This document shows, piece after piece, positions 18,010-27,438 of a stretch of DNA of 64,000 bases. The stretch spans positions 558,001-622,000 of the forward strand of contig CAVWQC010000001.1 in the NCBI GenBank assembly GCA_963757065.1, given 5' to 3'. How positions within the stretch are numbered: the first letter of the stretch is position 1; the number at the start of each line of letters is the position of its first letter. This DNA comes from PNON01 sp963757065 (GTDB taxonomy: Bacteria > Chloroflexota > Anaerolineae > Anaerolineales > Anaerolineaceae). The notes below the pieces were generated by a model. It was given only the letters and a program-made list of their open reading frames with translations. It ran no database searches and had not been told where the DNA came from. The translations under genes were made by a program, and so were the position numbers.

Positions 18010-18411
18010 TTATACTCGCCGCCCACCCTTCAGGTTTGCCTGGAGCACTTTTAGTTCTTTCATTTTCCCTTCTGCGAGTAAAGCAGCCTGCTCCGGCCAT
18101 GACGATGGTTCTGCGAGGGCAAAACCTGCTTTTTTTAATAGGCTTGCAATTTTATTGGCATCGGTTTTAGCAAGCACTTTATAAGTGGTAATTCCATTTT
18201 CCTTTAACATTCCAGAGATTTTTGGTCCAATGCCTTCTATTGCAGTCAGATCATCATGCTTCACATGAACGCTGCCATTCGTTGATCTCGGTTTGGTGGT
18301 CTCTTTCATAGCCGTTTGTTTCTCTCCTGCCTTGAAAAAGAAAATAATAGCCAAAACTATTATGACCAAAATTATTCCAATTATTAAACCAGTTATTGTG
18401 CTTCCAGTCAT
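18010..18411 (-). CDS. membrane-anchored helix-hairpin-helix protein
   Basis: 133 aa from the ATG at 18411, chosen because GGGAGGAAAAGAAA precedes it. Residues 5-27 form one strong transmembrane helix (GLIIGIILVIIVLAIIFFF). Residues about 55-110 form an HhH-like domain (DLTAIEGIGPKISGMLKENG, TYKVLAKTDANKIASLLKKA) of the type found in ribosomal L17/L21-fused and DUF4332-like proteins. Function unknown; it could bind DNA or RNA at the membrane face. Monocistronic with its own terminator. Confidence 0.8.
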   Translation of the reverse strand: MTGSTITGLIIGIILVIIVLAIIFFFKAGEKQTAMKETTKPRSTNGSVHVKHDDLTAIEGIGPKISGMLKENGITTYKVLAKTDANKIASLLKKAGFALAEPSSWPEQAALLAEGKMKELKVLQANLKGGRRV

Positions 18412-18609
18412 TTTCTTTTCCTCCCGGGTAATGGTAAATGATATCACTCTCACTGTACTTCAAAACATCGTCGTTTTCAATATATTGCTTCATTTTCCGG
18501 ATAATTACCGCTGTGTGCAAATATGTAAACAATAGGTCAAAAACTTGCATACATCTGATGGTAATTGAATTGGAAATGAGTATAATAATATTGTACGGCA
18601 GGAGGAAAC

Positions 18610-18837
18610 ATGGAAAAAATGGTTAAAATCCTGATTGAAAAACATCCGGATGGCTATTTAGCTTATCCCCTCGGGTTACGAGGTGTTGTTATTGGTACCG
18701 GAGAGACAGAATCTGAAGCATTAACGGATGTTCGCTCGGCAATACTATTCCATGTGGAAACCTTCGGACAGGAAGTGTTTGGAAGCGGACCATTGGTAAT
18801 GGAAGCTGTTTTAACTGAGACAGGCATCAGCGTATGA
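18610..18837 (+). CDS. hicB: HicB-like antitoxin (short form)
   Basis: 75 aa, partial RNase H-like HicB fold: KILIEKHPDGYLAYPLGLRG, then GTGETESEALTDVRSAI. No C-terminal DNA-binding domain, as in short HicB proteins. GGAGG lies upstream, and a TATAAT at 18578-18583 may be its -10. The stop overlaps the hicA start as ATGA, giving a hicBA order (antitoxin first). Confidence 0.85.
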   Translation: MEKMVKILIEKHPDGYLAYPLGLRGVVIGTGETESEALTDVRSAILFHVETFGQEVFGSGPLVMEAVLTETGISV

Positions 18838-19091
18838 CAACTTCCATCCCGGAATCTGCTCCAAAGGATAAAGTGATCCATGCATTGGAAAACCTGGGCT
18901 ACCGTCTGGTTCGCCAGGGAACCCATATTTCCATGTCCTGTTATACATCCAATGGGATGCAGCTTCCCCTTACCATCCCGGATATTCCGGATTTCAAAGC
19001 ATCAACACTGCGAATGATCCTCAGCCGTGCAGGTATCTCAAAACAGGATTTCTTGAAAGCATTCAACTCGGATAATTCACCGGGGAAATAA
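18834..19091 (+). CDS. hicA: HicA-like mRNA interferase toxin
   Basis: 85 aa, slightly longer than typical. dsRBD-like core ALENLGYRLVRQGTHISMSC with the catalytic-type His31, then LTIPDIPDFKASTLRMILSR and AGISKQDFLKAF. Known HicA toxins cleave mRNA and are neutralised by HicB. Coupled to hicB by ATGA. The gene is intact, so the pair may be functional. Confidence 0.87.
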   Translation: MTTSIPESAPKDKVIHALENLGYRLVRQGTHISMSCYTSNGMQLPLTIPDIPDFKASTLRMILSRAGISKQDFLKAFNSDNSPGK

Positions 19092-19178
19092 TCCATTTCA
19101 TCAAAATAGTCAAAATATCTCCCGGGGTTTTATTTTTCATACCTATTTTCATTCGAAAACAATCTTTCAATTTATTCC

Positions 19179-19781
19179 ATGGGAAAACTGATCACAATAA
19201 CTGGAGTATCCGGAACCGGAAAAACCACTTTTGCACAAAAGCTGGGAGAAAAAACCGGCATACCTTTTTACCTGGAACAGCACGCCCAACGCCCTTTCCA
19301 TAATGGAGCTGTATCAGATCCCGGTTCGTTTATGCTGCAAAATCAGATGGACTTTTTATTATACCGGGCAGAACAGGAGCGGGAAATTCGAAAATCCGGA
19401 AACGCTGGCATCGTTGATGGTGGTCTGGAGACTGATTATTATGTTTTCACACACATGTTCCGCCAACGAAATTTACTCTCGGATGCAGGCTTTGCTCTTT
19501 GCACACGTTTTTATCACCTCATCCGATCGCTCACCCCCCCACCAGATTTGATCGTTTATTTAAAAGCTTCGCTCGAAGTCATTAATGAACGTTATTTAAA
19601 TCGGCAGCGGCAGGTGGAGGTTTCCCGTCTTGAAGATTTGACCGCACAGCAGGTGTTGATCGAGACCTGGCTGGCAGCGGAAAAAAATAACCGGATCATC
19701 ACCATTGATGCGGATGAGGATAACGTTGAGTACCCTCAAGGTATCGACAAGTTAATGCCCATCATCAGCAACCTAACTTGA
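19179..19781 (+). CDS. deoxynucleoside kinase
   Basis: 200 aa. P-loop GVSGTGKTT at residues 9-17, acidic FYLEQH, the substrate segment DPGSFMLQNQMDFLLYRAEQ, DGGLETDYYVF and an arginine-rich lid (ERYLNRQRQVEVSR). This is the dCK/dGK-type family that phosphorylates deoxynucleosides for salvage; specificity cannot be told. No clear RBS at the ATG at 19179. Ends close to the convergent alaX. Confidence 0.88.
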   Translation: MGKLITITGVSGTGKTTFAQKLGEKTGIPFYLEQHAQRPFHNGAVSDPGSFMLQNQMDFLLYRAEQEREIRKSGNAGIVDGGLETDYYVFTHMFRQRNLLSDAGFALCTRFYHLIRSLTPPPDLIVYLKASLEVINERYLNRQRQVEVSRLEDLTAQQVLIETWLAAEKNNRIITIDADEDNVEYPQGIDKLMPIISNLT

Positions 19782-19828
19782 ACTTCTTCTCCATTTTTCA
19801 CCAGGGTAGGAGGATGAAGAGAGGTTAT

Positions 19829-20550
19829 CTACTCGATCTCAATATAGATCCTTTTGTTGATCTTGCCCTTGCTCTTATAATCCACGATCTTCATTCGTCC
19901 CACTTCAGCCGGTGGACGCGACATGTGTCCCGCCATCCGCCTGCAGATCCAGCCCGATTATCTCCACAGTCCGGACTTCCGGTATGCCTGGGCGGCAGCA
20001 GGTTGATCTTGGTGCGGATCAGGTCCGGGATTTTGAAAGCTTCCTCCCGAGGAAGGATCTTGACCCGTACCGGTAAATTCTTTTCCACCTCACGGTTGAC
20101 TGCCTGTTCGATTCCATCCACCAGGTCGCGGGTCATCGATTCGAATTCAAAATCCATCCGACCCTGCTGCAGATCCATATCGCCACCGGTGACTTGCGCC
20201 CCGAAGTCTCGAAAGATCACACCGCACAGGATATGCATTGCCGTATGAGTGCGCATTAACCTGTAACGCCGCTCCCAGTCCAAGCTCCCTTTGACCAGAC
20301 TTCCCGCCACCGGTAATGAGTCTGTCCCAGCCAAAAGGTGTTCTATTCCTTCCGGACCCTTGCGGGTCTTCTCCACCTGCCAGGTTTGGTTTCCCATCGA
20401 CATTGTTCCCAGGTCACATAACTGTCCTCCTCCGCCCGGGTAAAAAGCCGTCTTGTCCAGGACAACAGATCGGGAAGCAACATCGCTGAATAAGACTCCC
20501 GCTTCGAATTCACGCAGGTAGCTGTCGGTATGATAAAGGTATTCGGTCAT
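19829..20550 (-). pseudogene. AlaX-type alanyl-tRNA editing protein, two frameshifts
   Basis: Free-standing AlaRS editing homologue that hydrolyses mischarged Ser- or Gly-tRNA(Ala). The start at 20550 (MTEYLYHTDSYL) has GGAGGAATT upstream. First metal motif HTAMH is present in MRTHTAMHILCGV. After NLLPP the frame slips near 19987-19995; the family sequence then reads IPEVRTVEIIGLDLQADGG and THV in a second frame. It slips again near 19918-19925 into RPPAEVGRMKIVDYKSKGK, ending at TAG 19829. Each half is well conserved, so indel errors are as likely as true decay. As read, the product lacks the C-terminal zinc ligand. Confidence 0.8.
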
Positions 20551-20648
20551 AATTCCTCCATTCGATTTCTGTGACTTATTATACAATTATGAGCAGCACC
20601 AGAATGACCCATCGGGGTTATAACTTTATATCACTTTCTGGAGGAGTC

Positions 20649-21396
20649 TTGGAACGGTTTTTTGCTAAAGACTGGAATGGTGGTCCTTTCGTGCTTTTTG
20701 GTCACAGATCACCTGGCCATCATCGCATTTTTTGTGCTCCTGAACCTTTCCTTTTTCTGGCTGCGCAAGATCAAGAGCGAGCGATTCCGGTTCCGTTTAC
20801 GGCTGGGTCTGGCAATCTCATTACTTCTTTTTGAGGTTGCCTGGCAAACCTGGAGCATAAGCGTCGGAAAGTGGAACATCCGTGAGAACCTTCCATTGCA
20901 TATGTGCTCGCTCTTCCTTTTTATTAATTCGATCATGGTGTTAACCCGTTCCAAAACGTTGTATGAGCTTTCCTATTGCCTGGGGATTGGCAGCGGGTTG
21001 CAGGCATTCCTGACCCCCGACCCGGGACCCTACGGGTTATGGCATTTCGTCGCAGTTCAGACAATTTTCGGGCATGGATTGCTGGTCTCCCTGACCATCT
21101 ACATGACCATCGTGGAAGGATTTCGCCCGCGATGGAGTTCCATCCCCAAAACTTACCTTTTCGGGGTGTCTGCATTGCTCTTCTCTTACCTGGTGAATCG
21201 TATGTTGGGCAGCAATTATATATTCACTTTGCACAAACCTGCTTCTGCCAGCCTGCTGGATCTCCTGGGTCCATATCCCTGGTATCTATTGTCCATGGCT
21301 GGAGTTGCCCTTATTATTATGCTGCTATTGGTCGCACCCTGGGAGATTTGGAAAACGATCCACAGTAATCGAAAAAAAATGATTCTGATTACCTGA
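20649..21396 (+). CDS. YwaF-like (TIGR02206) membrane protein, copy 1, frameshifted as read
   Basis: About 248 aa when repaired, six to seven transmembrane helices. Features shared with YwaF-like proteins are WNIRENLPLHMCSL, GIGSGLQAFLTPDP and YGLWHF. The start is probably the TTG at 20649 with GGAGG upstream (LERFFAKDWNGG). One extra base near 20700-20704 separates FVLFG from TDHLAIIAFFV. A tandem paralogue follows 58 bases downstream. The family's role is unknown. Confidence 0.8.
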
Positions 21397-21454
21397 GAAC
21401 TGAACTTAATTCGTTGTGTTTAGTCATATTTTTAAAATATTCTGGAGGCACATC

Positions 21455-22206
21455 ATGGACGGCATCGGCAGGTACTTTGCAAAGGTTTGGGACGGAGGTG
21501 ATTTTGTTGTGTTTGGTAAAGATCACCTGGTATTTATTATTTTTGTCCTTTTAATAAACATTTCTTTCATCTGGATGCGGCGCATTAAAAGCGAACACTT
21601 CCGCCGCAACATGCGTTGGGGTATGGCGTTCACCTCCATCTTCGTGGAACTGCCTGGCACACTTGGAAGATCTGGCTGGGAGAGTGGACAGTAGCCGAGA
21701 TGCTTCCACTGCACTTGTGCTCTATCTTTGTCATCCTCAACAGCATTATGCTCTTCACCCGTAACTATCGCATCTATGAATTCAGTTACTTCCTGGGGAT
21801 TGGCGGTGCATTACAGGCGTTCCTGACCCCGGATGCTGGCGTTTACGGCCTCTGGCACTTCCGCCCCATTCAGACCCTGGTGGCGCATGGATTGATCATC
21901 ACTGAAGGTGTATATATGACCGTCGTGGAAGGTTTCCGCCCACAGATCAAATCGTTCCTGAATGTATTTATTTACGGAAATATCGCCATGGCTGTCGTGT
22001 ATGTCATCAATTTACTGGTGGGGGGCAACTATATGTTCCTGATGCATAAACCCGTCACTGCCAGCCTGTTGGATGTCCTTGGACCATGGCCCTGGTATAT
22101 CCTTTCGCTGGAGGCGGTTGGTTTTGTCATGTTTGGCTTGTTGTATCTACCCTGGGTTTTCATCGACTGGCGGGCAAAGCGCCGGATGGCTCTTGAACCC
22201 GGATAA
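21455..22206 (+). CDS. YwaF-like (TIGR02206) membrane protein, copy 2, frameshifted as read
   Basis: Paralogue of the preceding gene over its full length: MDGIGRYFAKVWDGGDF matches LERFFAKDWNGGPF, and MLPLHLCSIF, GIGGALQAFLTPDA and KPVTASLLDVLGPWPWY line up. GGAGG lies six bases before the ATG. A single missing base near 21648-21652 shifts the frame between SIFVE and AWHTWKIWLGEW. Ends just before a 550-base gap. Confidence 0.8.
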
Positions 22207-22756
22207 TATGATTCAGGACGTTGGTTTTGAAGTAAACACAGGATGCATCGGCAACTGGTATCCTGTTGCTGGAGTTATGAGGAAAATCGGATCTCTTTCA
22301 AAGTCGAAGATTTCCCGCTATTCTTTCGTTTTCTTCCTAATGTTCATTAAGTTCAACACCTAATTCGCACCTAACCTGCGTTTCGTCTCATAGATATGGA
22401 ACTTCGTTAAAATAATATATTTTGTGGTTGTTCTTGCTATTTCAAGCATAATTCTCTCAATTAATGTATTAATAACACTGAATTTTTGGAATATTTTGCA
22501 GGTTGTATATTTCGCAGGATTCGATATACTATAAAGTAAGCAGTAACAACTTTGGCGTAAGCCAGATCCTTCTTATATTCGACAAATCAAAAATACTTAA
22601 GAGTTTGGATGGCGGGATTGAAAAACTGTCAGGGGAATATTTCGTATATCATCAGTAATAAAACCCAAATAATTTCTTCTGATTCCATGAGTTATGCTCC
22701 AATCCTAGCTCCTGGGATCTCTTTTTATCCAGTCAACCATATCAGCGAGAAATCCT
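22207..22756 (+). other. intergenic region upstream of the diguanylate cyclase
   Basis: No convincing gene. A possible promoter is TTGTAT (22503-22508), 16 bases, TATACT (22525-22530), which would give a leader of about 220 bases for the cyclase gene. I could not fold it into a known riboswitch. Confidence 0.4.
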
Positions 22757-25399
22757 GTGAATCATAATCCCCCGGACAAAACAATTTCTAATACTCCATC
22801 AGTATCCAGCAAAGTAATTGTAAGCTGGAAAGAAGTGCTAGAATTGCTGGTTATCACGATTGTGTACTGGATAATGGTTCACCTTGGCCTCTTGCTGGTG
22901 ACACAATCTGAAGGAATAGCATCGATTTGGCCAGCCAGCGGGTTTGCATTAGCAGTTTTATTACTTAAAGCGAAACACCGGTGGCCGCTTTTACTTACCA
23001 TTATTTTTGTTACAAACGCATTTGGAAACTGGAGCTTTGGCAACCCCCCTTTGGTCAGCCTGGGTTTTGCTCTTGCAAATACCTTGGAACCGGCACTTGG
23101 CGCATGGGTAATGGTCACTTTTTGTAAATCAAAAATTACTTTTGAAACTACCAGGGAAATCGTAGTGTTGTTCTTAGTTGGAGTTATTGTCAATGCTTTC
23201 ACTGCCTTGCTGGGTGCTCTTACTTCCTCCCTGGTTTTCCATTCCACATTTCTGAACGCCTGGTATGTGTGGTGGGCATCAGATGGATTGGGAATCATTC
23301 TAATCACTCCATTTATCATCAGTTGGACAACACAAAATAAGGTAATTCCTTCTGCTTCGTTGCGGCAAATTTTAGAGACTTCAATCCTGGTGGTCATTAT
23401 AGCTGTGTTCGCCTGGTTGTTATATGGTCCATTCACAATTGCAGAAAATCCGCTCCTTGGCAATTACATGCTCTTTCCGTTATTAATTTGGATGGCTTTC
23501 CGGTTAAGCCCGCGGGGTGTTGCGCGAGTACTTTTATTGGTCGCGGTGATTGCCACCTGGAACACGTTGCGTGGACATGGTATTTTTAGCCTTACCAATC
23601 AGGATCAGGCAGAACAACTGGTGTCCCTGCAGATTTTCCTCGCAGTTGAAACTTTCTCTGGTTTGATATTAAGTGCCATCATCTCCGAACGCCGTACAGC
23701 CGAGACACAAAAGGAGACTGCTCTCAAGGCAATGCGGGAAAGTGAAGCCAAATTCCAGACCATCTTTGATGATGCACCTATCGGAATCTTTCAATCAACA
23801 GCGCAAGGACAGTACCGGTTGGTAAACCCGGCCATGGCGCATATTTTTGGCTATGATTCACCAGCAGAGATGGTCGCAAGCGTTTCCGATATCAGTAAAC
23901 AGGTCTATGTAAATCCTTCAGACAGACTCGATTTTCAGCATTCGCTGGTCCAGAACGGAAATATTTTTGAATATGTCGGGGAAAATTATCGAAAGGATAA
24001 AAGTATTGTTTGGACTCAAACGACTGCCCGGGTCGTTAAAGACACCATGGGGAATATCCTATTCTATGAGGGATTTATCACCGATATCAGTGAACGCATC
24101 AAGGCTGAGGCAATACTGAAAGAAAGCGAAAAGCAATTTCGCTTTATGTTCGAAAAATCGCCTATTGGGTATACGCTCACTTCAATTGAAGGCGAGTATC
24201 TCCAGGTTAATCATGCTTTTGCTGATATGCTCGGCTATTCAGTGGATGAACTTGTTGGAAAGAATTGGGCAGATATCACTGTTCCTGAAGATATCGATCC
24301 AAATCACCGGATCCTTAATCTCGTTCTTTCGGGTAAACAAAATTCCACCTTTTTTGAAAAACGATATTTCCGCAAAGACGGGAGCATGATCGAAGTATTC
24401 ATCAGTTCAACATTGCTGAAGGGCGAGCAAGATGAACCGCGATATTTCATTACGAACATTATTGACATTACTGAACGCAAGCAGGCTGAATTGGAAAAGG
24501 AAGCCGTTCTCGAAGCGCTGCGCGTGAGTGAACAGCAATTTAAATTAGTTTCGGAACTCACTTCCGACTATATTTATAAGATCGGGGTATCAGCGGAGGG
24601 GAAAGTCTCGCTGGAATTTGTGACCGATAGTTATTACTCCGCAACCGGCCGGGATATTAATAAAACCAGGACATTTGATCAATGGATTGAAATCTTTCAT
24701 CCCGATGACCTTAGCAAGGCAATCCTCTTCATGCAAGACCTGATCAATACACACCAACCCGGTAAATTGGAATGTAGAACATACACCGGTAACGGCAAAT
24801 TGCGTTGGATCGAGATCGTAGCCCAACCTGAAGTAAATGAGAAAGAAAATCGGGTTGTAAATATAATTGGGGCAGTAAAAGACATCACTGAGCGCAAAGA
24901 GGCGGAAACCAAACTTCAGACCCTGAGTCTGCATGATCAACTGACTGGTTTGTATAACCGCGGGTATTTCGAAGAAAGCATGCAGCAGCTCGAACATGGC
25001 CGGCAATTCCCAATCAGCATCCTGATGGCTGATTTGGACAACCTGAAAAGCACCAATGACCGTGCCGGCCATGCCGCAGGAGACGACCTATTAATACGCG
25101 CAGCTCTGGTATTGACCAAAGCATTCCGTGCTGAAGATGTGGTCGCCCGCATAGGCGGAGATGAGTTTGTCGTCCTGCTGCCCAGCACATCCGCCGTCGA
25201 GGCAGAAGTTGCGGTCGATCGGTTTAGACACTGCCTCGAAGAGGATAATAAAGCTCATCCTGGATCACCGCTAAAGATCTCCTGTGGAATTAGCACCGCA
25301 GAGAAGGGTGATTCCCTGGAAGAAACGCTCAAGGACGCCGATGCAAGTATGTACCACGAGAAAAAACGGCGGAATCTTAATACCAGGCAATTATCTTAG
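22757..25399 (+). CDS. MASE1-PAS-PAS-PAS-GGDEF diguanylate cyclase
   Basis: 880 aa, intact. Residues about 25-310 are an eight-helix MASE1 sensor (SEGIASIWPASGFALAVLLL). Three PAS domains follow at about 330-440, 455-570 and 585-700, each ending in a PAC-like DITER segment. The C-terminal GGDEF domain (about 715-875) has DQLTGLYNRGYF, DLDNLKSTNDRAGH and an exact GGDEF. An I-site RxxD (RAED) lies five residues upstream, so product inhibition is likely. It should make c-di-GMP in response to a membrane signal. The start is a GTG with a weak RBS. The next plus-strand genes encode the SipW/TasA-like locus. Confidence 0.93.
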   Translation: MNHNPPDKTISNTPSVSSKVIVSWKEVLELLVITIVYWIMVHLGLLLVTQSEGIASIWPASGFALAVLLLKAKHRWPLLLTIIFVTNAFGNWSFGNPPLVSLGFALANTLEPALGAWVMVTFCKSKITFETTREIVVLFLVGVIVNAFTALLGALTSSLVFHSTFLNAWYVWWASDGLGIILITPFIISWTTQNKVIPSASLRQILETSILVVIIAVFAWLLYGPFTIAENPLLGNYMLFPLLIWMAFRLSPRGVARVLLLVAVIATWNTLRGHGIFSLTNQDQAEQLVSLQIFLAVETFSGLILSAIISERRTAETQKETALKAMRESEAKFQTIFDDAPIGIFQSTAQGQYRLVNPAMAHIFGYDSPAEMVASVSDISKQVYVNPSDRLDFQHSLVQNGNIFEYVGENYRKDKSIVWTQTTARVVKDTMGNILFYEGFITDISERIKAEAILKESEKQFRFMFEKSPIGYTLTSIEGEYLQVNHAFADMLGYSVDELVGKNWADITVPEDIDPNHRILNLVLSGKQNSTFFEKRYFRKDGSMIEVFISSTLLKGEQDEPRYFITNIIDITERKQAELEKEAVLEALRVSEQQFKLVSELTSDYIYKIGVSAEGKVSLEFVTDSYYSATGRDINKTRTFDQWIEIFHPDDLSKAILFMQDLINTHQPGKLECRTYTGNGKLRWIEIVAQPEVNEKENRVVNIIGAVKDITERKEAETKLQTLSLHDQLTGLYNRGYFEESMQQLEHGRQFPISILMADLDNLKSTNDRAGHAAGDDLLIRAALVLTKAFRAEDVVARIGGDEFVVLLPSTSAVEAEVAVDRFRHCLEEDNKAHPGSPLKISCGISTAEKGDSLEETLKDADASMYHEKKRRNLNTRQLS

Positions 25400-25570
25400 C
25401 CGGTAATCGGACTTGATCAGGTGTGTTTATCCACTAATTACTCGACCAATTCAAGTCATCCATGAAAAAACGCCTGGGGGGTTGAAGGTTATTGTATTCC
25501 ATTATGGAAAGTGGAACGGGGAATAATTACCGCGAATAACTAGTTTGTTATGATTTTTTGACTGTGAAAA

Positions 25571-25598
25571 GCCGAACCAAAAATCGGCCAGATTTTTT
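25571..25598 (+). terminator. probable terminator of the cyclase gene
   Basis: GCCGA and TCGGC pair around ACCAAAAA, followed shortly by TTTTTT. The stem is short, so strength is uncertain. Confidence 0.5.
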
Positions 25599-25690
25599 AG
25601 GTTATTCCGCTATATCGGAGATAAATAATGAATAAAACCAGTTTTCGGAATAATTTAAGGAAAGTGTAAGGAATAGTTAATATCTTCTAC

Positions 25691-25720
25691 TTGACTTGCA
25701 TATCTACAATATCTTATAAT
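25691..25720 (+). promoter_or_regulatory. strong promoter of a structured leader
   Basis: TTGACT (25691-25696), an 18-base spacer and a perfect TATAAT (25715-25720). Predicted start about 25727. No coding region follows for 550 bases, so the transcript begins with the folded RNA below. Confidence 0.7.
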
Positions 25721-25726
25721 TTCTTT

Positions 25727-25860
25727 AGTTGCATATAGGGAAGCTTTGAACTAAGAATTTTATTGGTCGCACGGTTTGCGCGGGGGAGTGAGGCTGCGCA
25801 GGCGAGATTCTTAGGGAGCGAATTGCGAAACCGGCCGGGTTAATCTGGGTCGGTTTTTTA
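25727..25860 (+). ncRNA. folded leader RNA or small RNA ending in an intrinsic terminator
   Basis: About 130 bases. A closing stem CTAAGAAT/ATTCTTAG encloses a G-rich hairpin with arms GCGC/GCGC. Downstream, AACCGGCC pairs with GGTCGGTT and runs into TTTTTT (25829-25859). Promoter, fold and terminator together look like an attenuated riboswitch-type leader or a free small RNA. I could not match it to GEMM c-di-GMP, ydaO, cobalamin, TPP or ykkC consensus elements. Confidence 0.5.
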
Positions 25861-25922
25861 ATTGCATGCAACGCTCAGGAGGTCGTTCGAATTTTCTGAA
25901 AGTTTAGGTAGTCAAGGAATTA

Positions 25923-26040
25923 CTTGACGTCTTAAAAGTGCGTCTCGACTGGTTGCAGCCAATCGAGACAAGATAAAAGGGAACCGGAAAGCGCCCTCTG
26001 TATCGATTTAATTATACAGACGGGGGACATTGATGTCAAG
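25923..26040 (+). ncRNA. second predicted multi-stem RNA upstream of the tasA-like gene
   Basis: CTTGACGTC (25923-25931) pairs with GATGTCAAG (26032-26040) over nine positions with one G-U. Inside are a hairpin GTCTCGA...TCGAGAC with TGG/CCA extension (25942-25969) and a second hairpin CTGTAT/ATACAG (25998-26019) flanked by CCC/GGG. The layout is a three-way junction. Function unknown; 237 bases before the tasA-like start. Confidence 0.45.
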
Positions 26041-26276
26041 AAACCCTTTCATTATCTTCATTATATTGGGAAGGCGCATGGTTGCAGCCGTACGCCGGAT
26101 CCATTCTTCAGGGAAACAGAGAAGCGCTTCTGTATCAGGCAGGTCTTCCAGCGGCCTCTGAAGGGAAAGGAAAGAGGGAAAGCAGCGGAACGAAAAATGA
26201 CTGGCAATTGTATCCTTTGAGCTTCAAGCTCAGTCGATCATAACCAATTCAATTCATAAATTAGGGAGAATGGATA

Positions 26277-26898
26277 ATGAAAAAGAAAATTTTGGTTGTT
26301 GTTTCACTGCTCATTGTAGTTGCTTTGTTAACCACCGGCGCTTTTGCTTACTTCACAACTCAATGCACGACATGCGACCGGAAACATTCAAGCTGGTAAC
26401 GCTGGATCTTAAAATTGCAGCTGTAGTCCCTTCAGCTAATTGCCCGGCTGCGAATGAAATCGTTGCAACAGATGTCACCTTATGGGATTTAGACAAATAT
26501 AGCCCCTGGCGATAAGTCACCGGCAAACTTTGCATGAAAAATACAGGAACCATTGACCAATTGCTCAGGTTGGTTTTGATTGGACCGGTATGACCGGTAC
26601 TCTTGCGGAACATCTTTTTGTCACAAAACTTGAGAACTCAAGAACTGGTGATGAGATTGCCGCATATATCGTAGCAAATGATGTAAATAGTGATGGGAAA
26701 ATGTCATTAGCTGAACTTGGGCGATGGTGCCGGTGAAGATGAATATTGGGTTGGTGGAGTTAATATATTCCTTCCAGTTGATGATGTACAATGGGTTATT
26801 ACTCATTCGTTTTTGATCCGGCAGCTGGAAATGAATTCCAAAACATGAATTTCGGATATACCCTCACCATTACTGGATATCAACATCCAAAGTATTAA
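26277..26898 (+). pseudogene. TasA/CalY-like exported protein, multiply frameshifted
   Basis: Reads MKKKILVVVSLLIVVALLTT-GAFAYFTTQ (signal peptide of the SipW-substrate kind), then in other frames a TLDLKIAAVVPSAN segment, TGKLCMKNTGTIDQLL, FDWTGMTGTLAEHLF, an EF-hand/dockerin-like loop DVNSDGKMSLAEL, EDEYWVGGVNIFLPVDD and a final NEFQNMNFGYTLTITGY to TAA at 26898. At least five shifts are needed to join these. Each piece looks like coding sequence in order, so this was recently one gene or is badly mis-sequenced. GGGAG lies upstream. Confidence 0.7.
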
Positions 26899-26981
26899 AC
26901 CTGTAATTTGATAATAACGTTCATAATTGGGGTGTTGGCCAAGTCAACACCCCAAAACCATTTATCAACATCGAAAACACT

Positions 26982-27398
26982 ATGATAAAAACAATTGGAA
27001 ACATCTTCTTTTATGGCATTTGTGCTCTCCTGCTTTTTGTGGTTGCCTGCCAGGTTGGGCTGCTCCCGCTGCGTTTTACCTACTTTCTCAGTGGATCCAT
27101 GCGCCCAACTTACGAACCGGGTGACATGGCTTTCCTGTACGTCGGCAAAACCATCCAGGTGAACACCGGGGATGTTGTCTTTTTTTCATCAGGTGGTTAT
27201 CCAACCCTGCACCGGGCAGTGAACGTCGAGAATGGGGTCATCACCACCAAGGGCGACGCCAACCCCGAAGCCGATAGGGAAAAGATCACCAGTGTGGATG
27301 GCAAACTGCTCTTCGCCATCCCAAAGATCGGGTATGCCATTGATGTGATCCGCATTTTCTTCAATAACCTCGGACAATTGATCCGGGGCAGCGGATAA
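26982..27398 (+). CDS. SipW-type signal peptidase I
   Basis: 138 aa. One N-terminal transmembrane helix (residues 7-28). Catalytic Ser39 in SGSMRPT and His77 in LHRAV, which replaces the lysine of ordinary bacterial enzymes, plus Asp92 in TKGDAN; these mark the ER/SipW class. In Bacillus, SipW processes TasA and TapA. Here it sits between a degenerate and an intact TasA-like gene, so those are the likely substrates. A second helix near residues 112-132 may anchor the C-terminus. Confidence 0.92.
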   Translation: MIKTIGNIFFYGICALLLFVVACQVGLLPLRFTYFLSGSMRPTYEPGDMAFLYVGKTIQVNTGDVVFFSSGGYPTLHRAVNVENGVITTKGDANPEADREKITSVDGKLLFAIPKIGYAIDVIRIFFNNLGQLIRGSG

Positions 27399-27438
27399 GT
27401 TCTTTTGCAATTATTTAGTTCAATTATGGAGGTATTCC

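Noticed and set aside
25727..26040. GEMM or other known c-di-GMP riboswitch
   Set aside because: The neighbouring cyclase made this tempting, but the conserved GEMM internal-loop and receptor sequences are absent in both folded segments.
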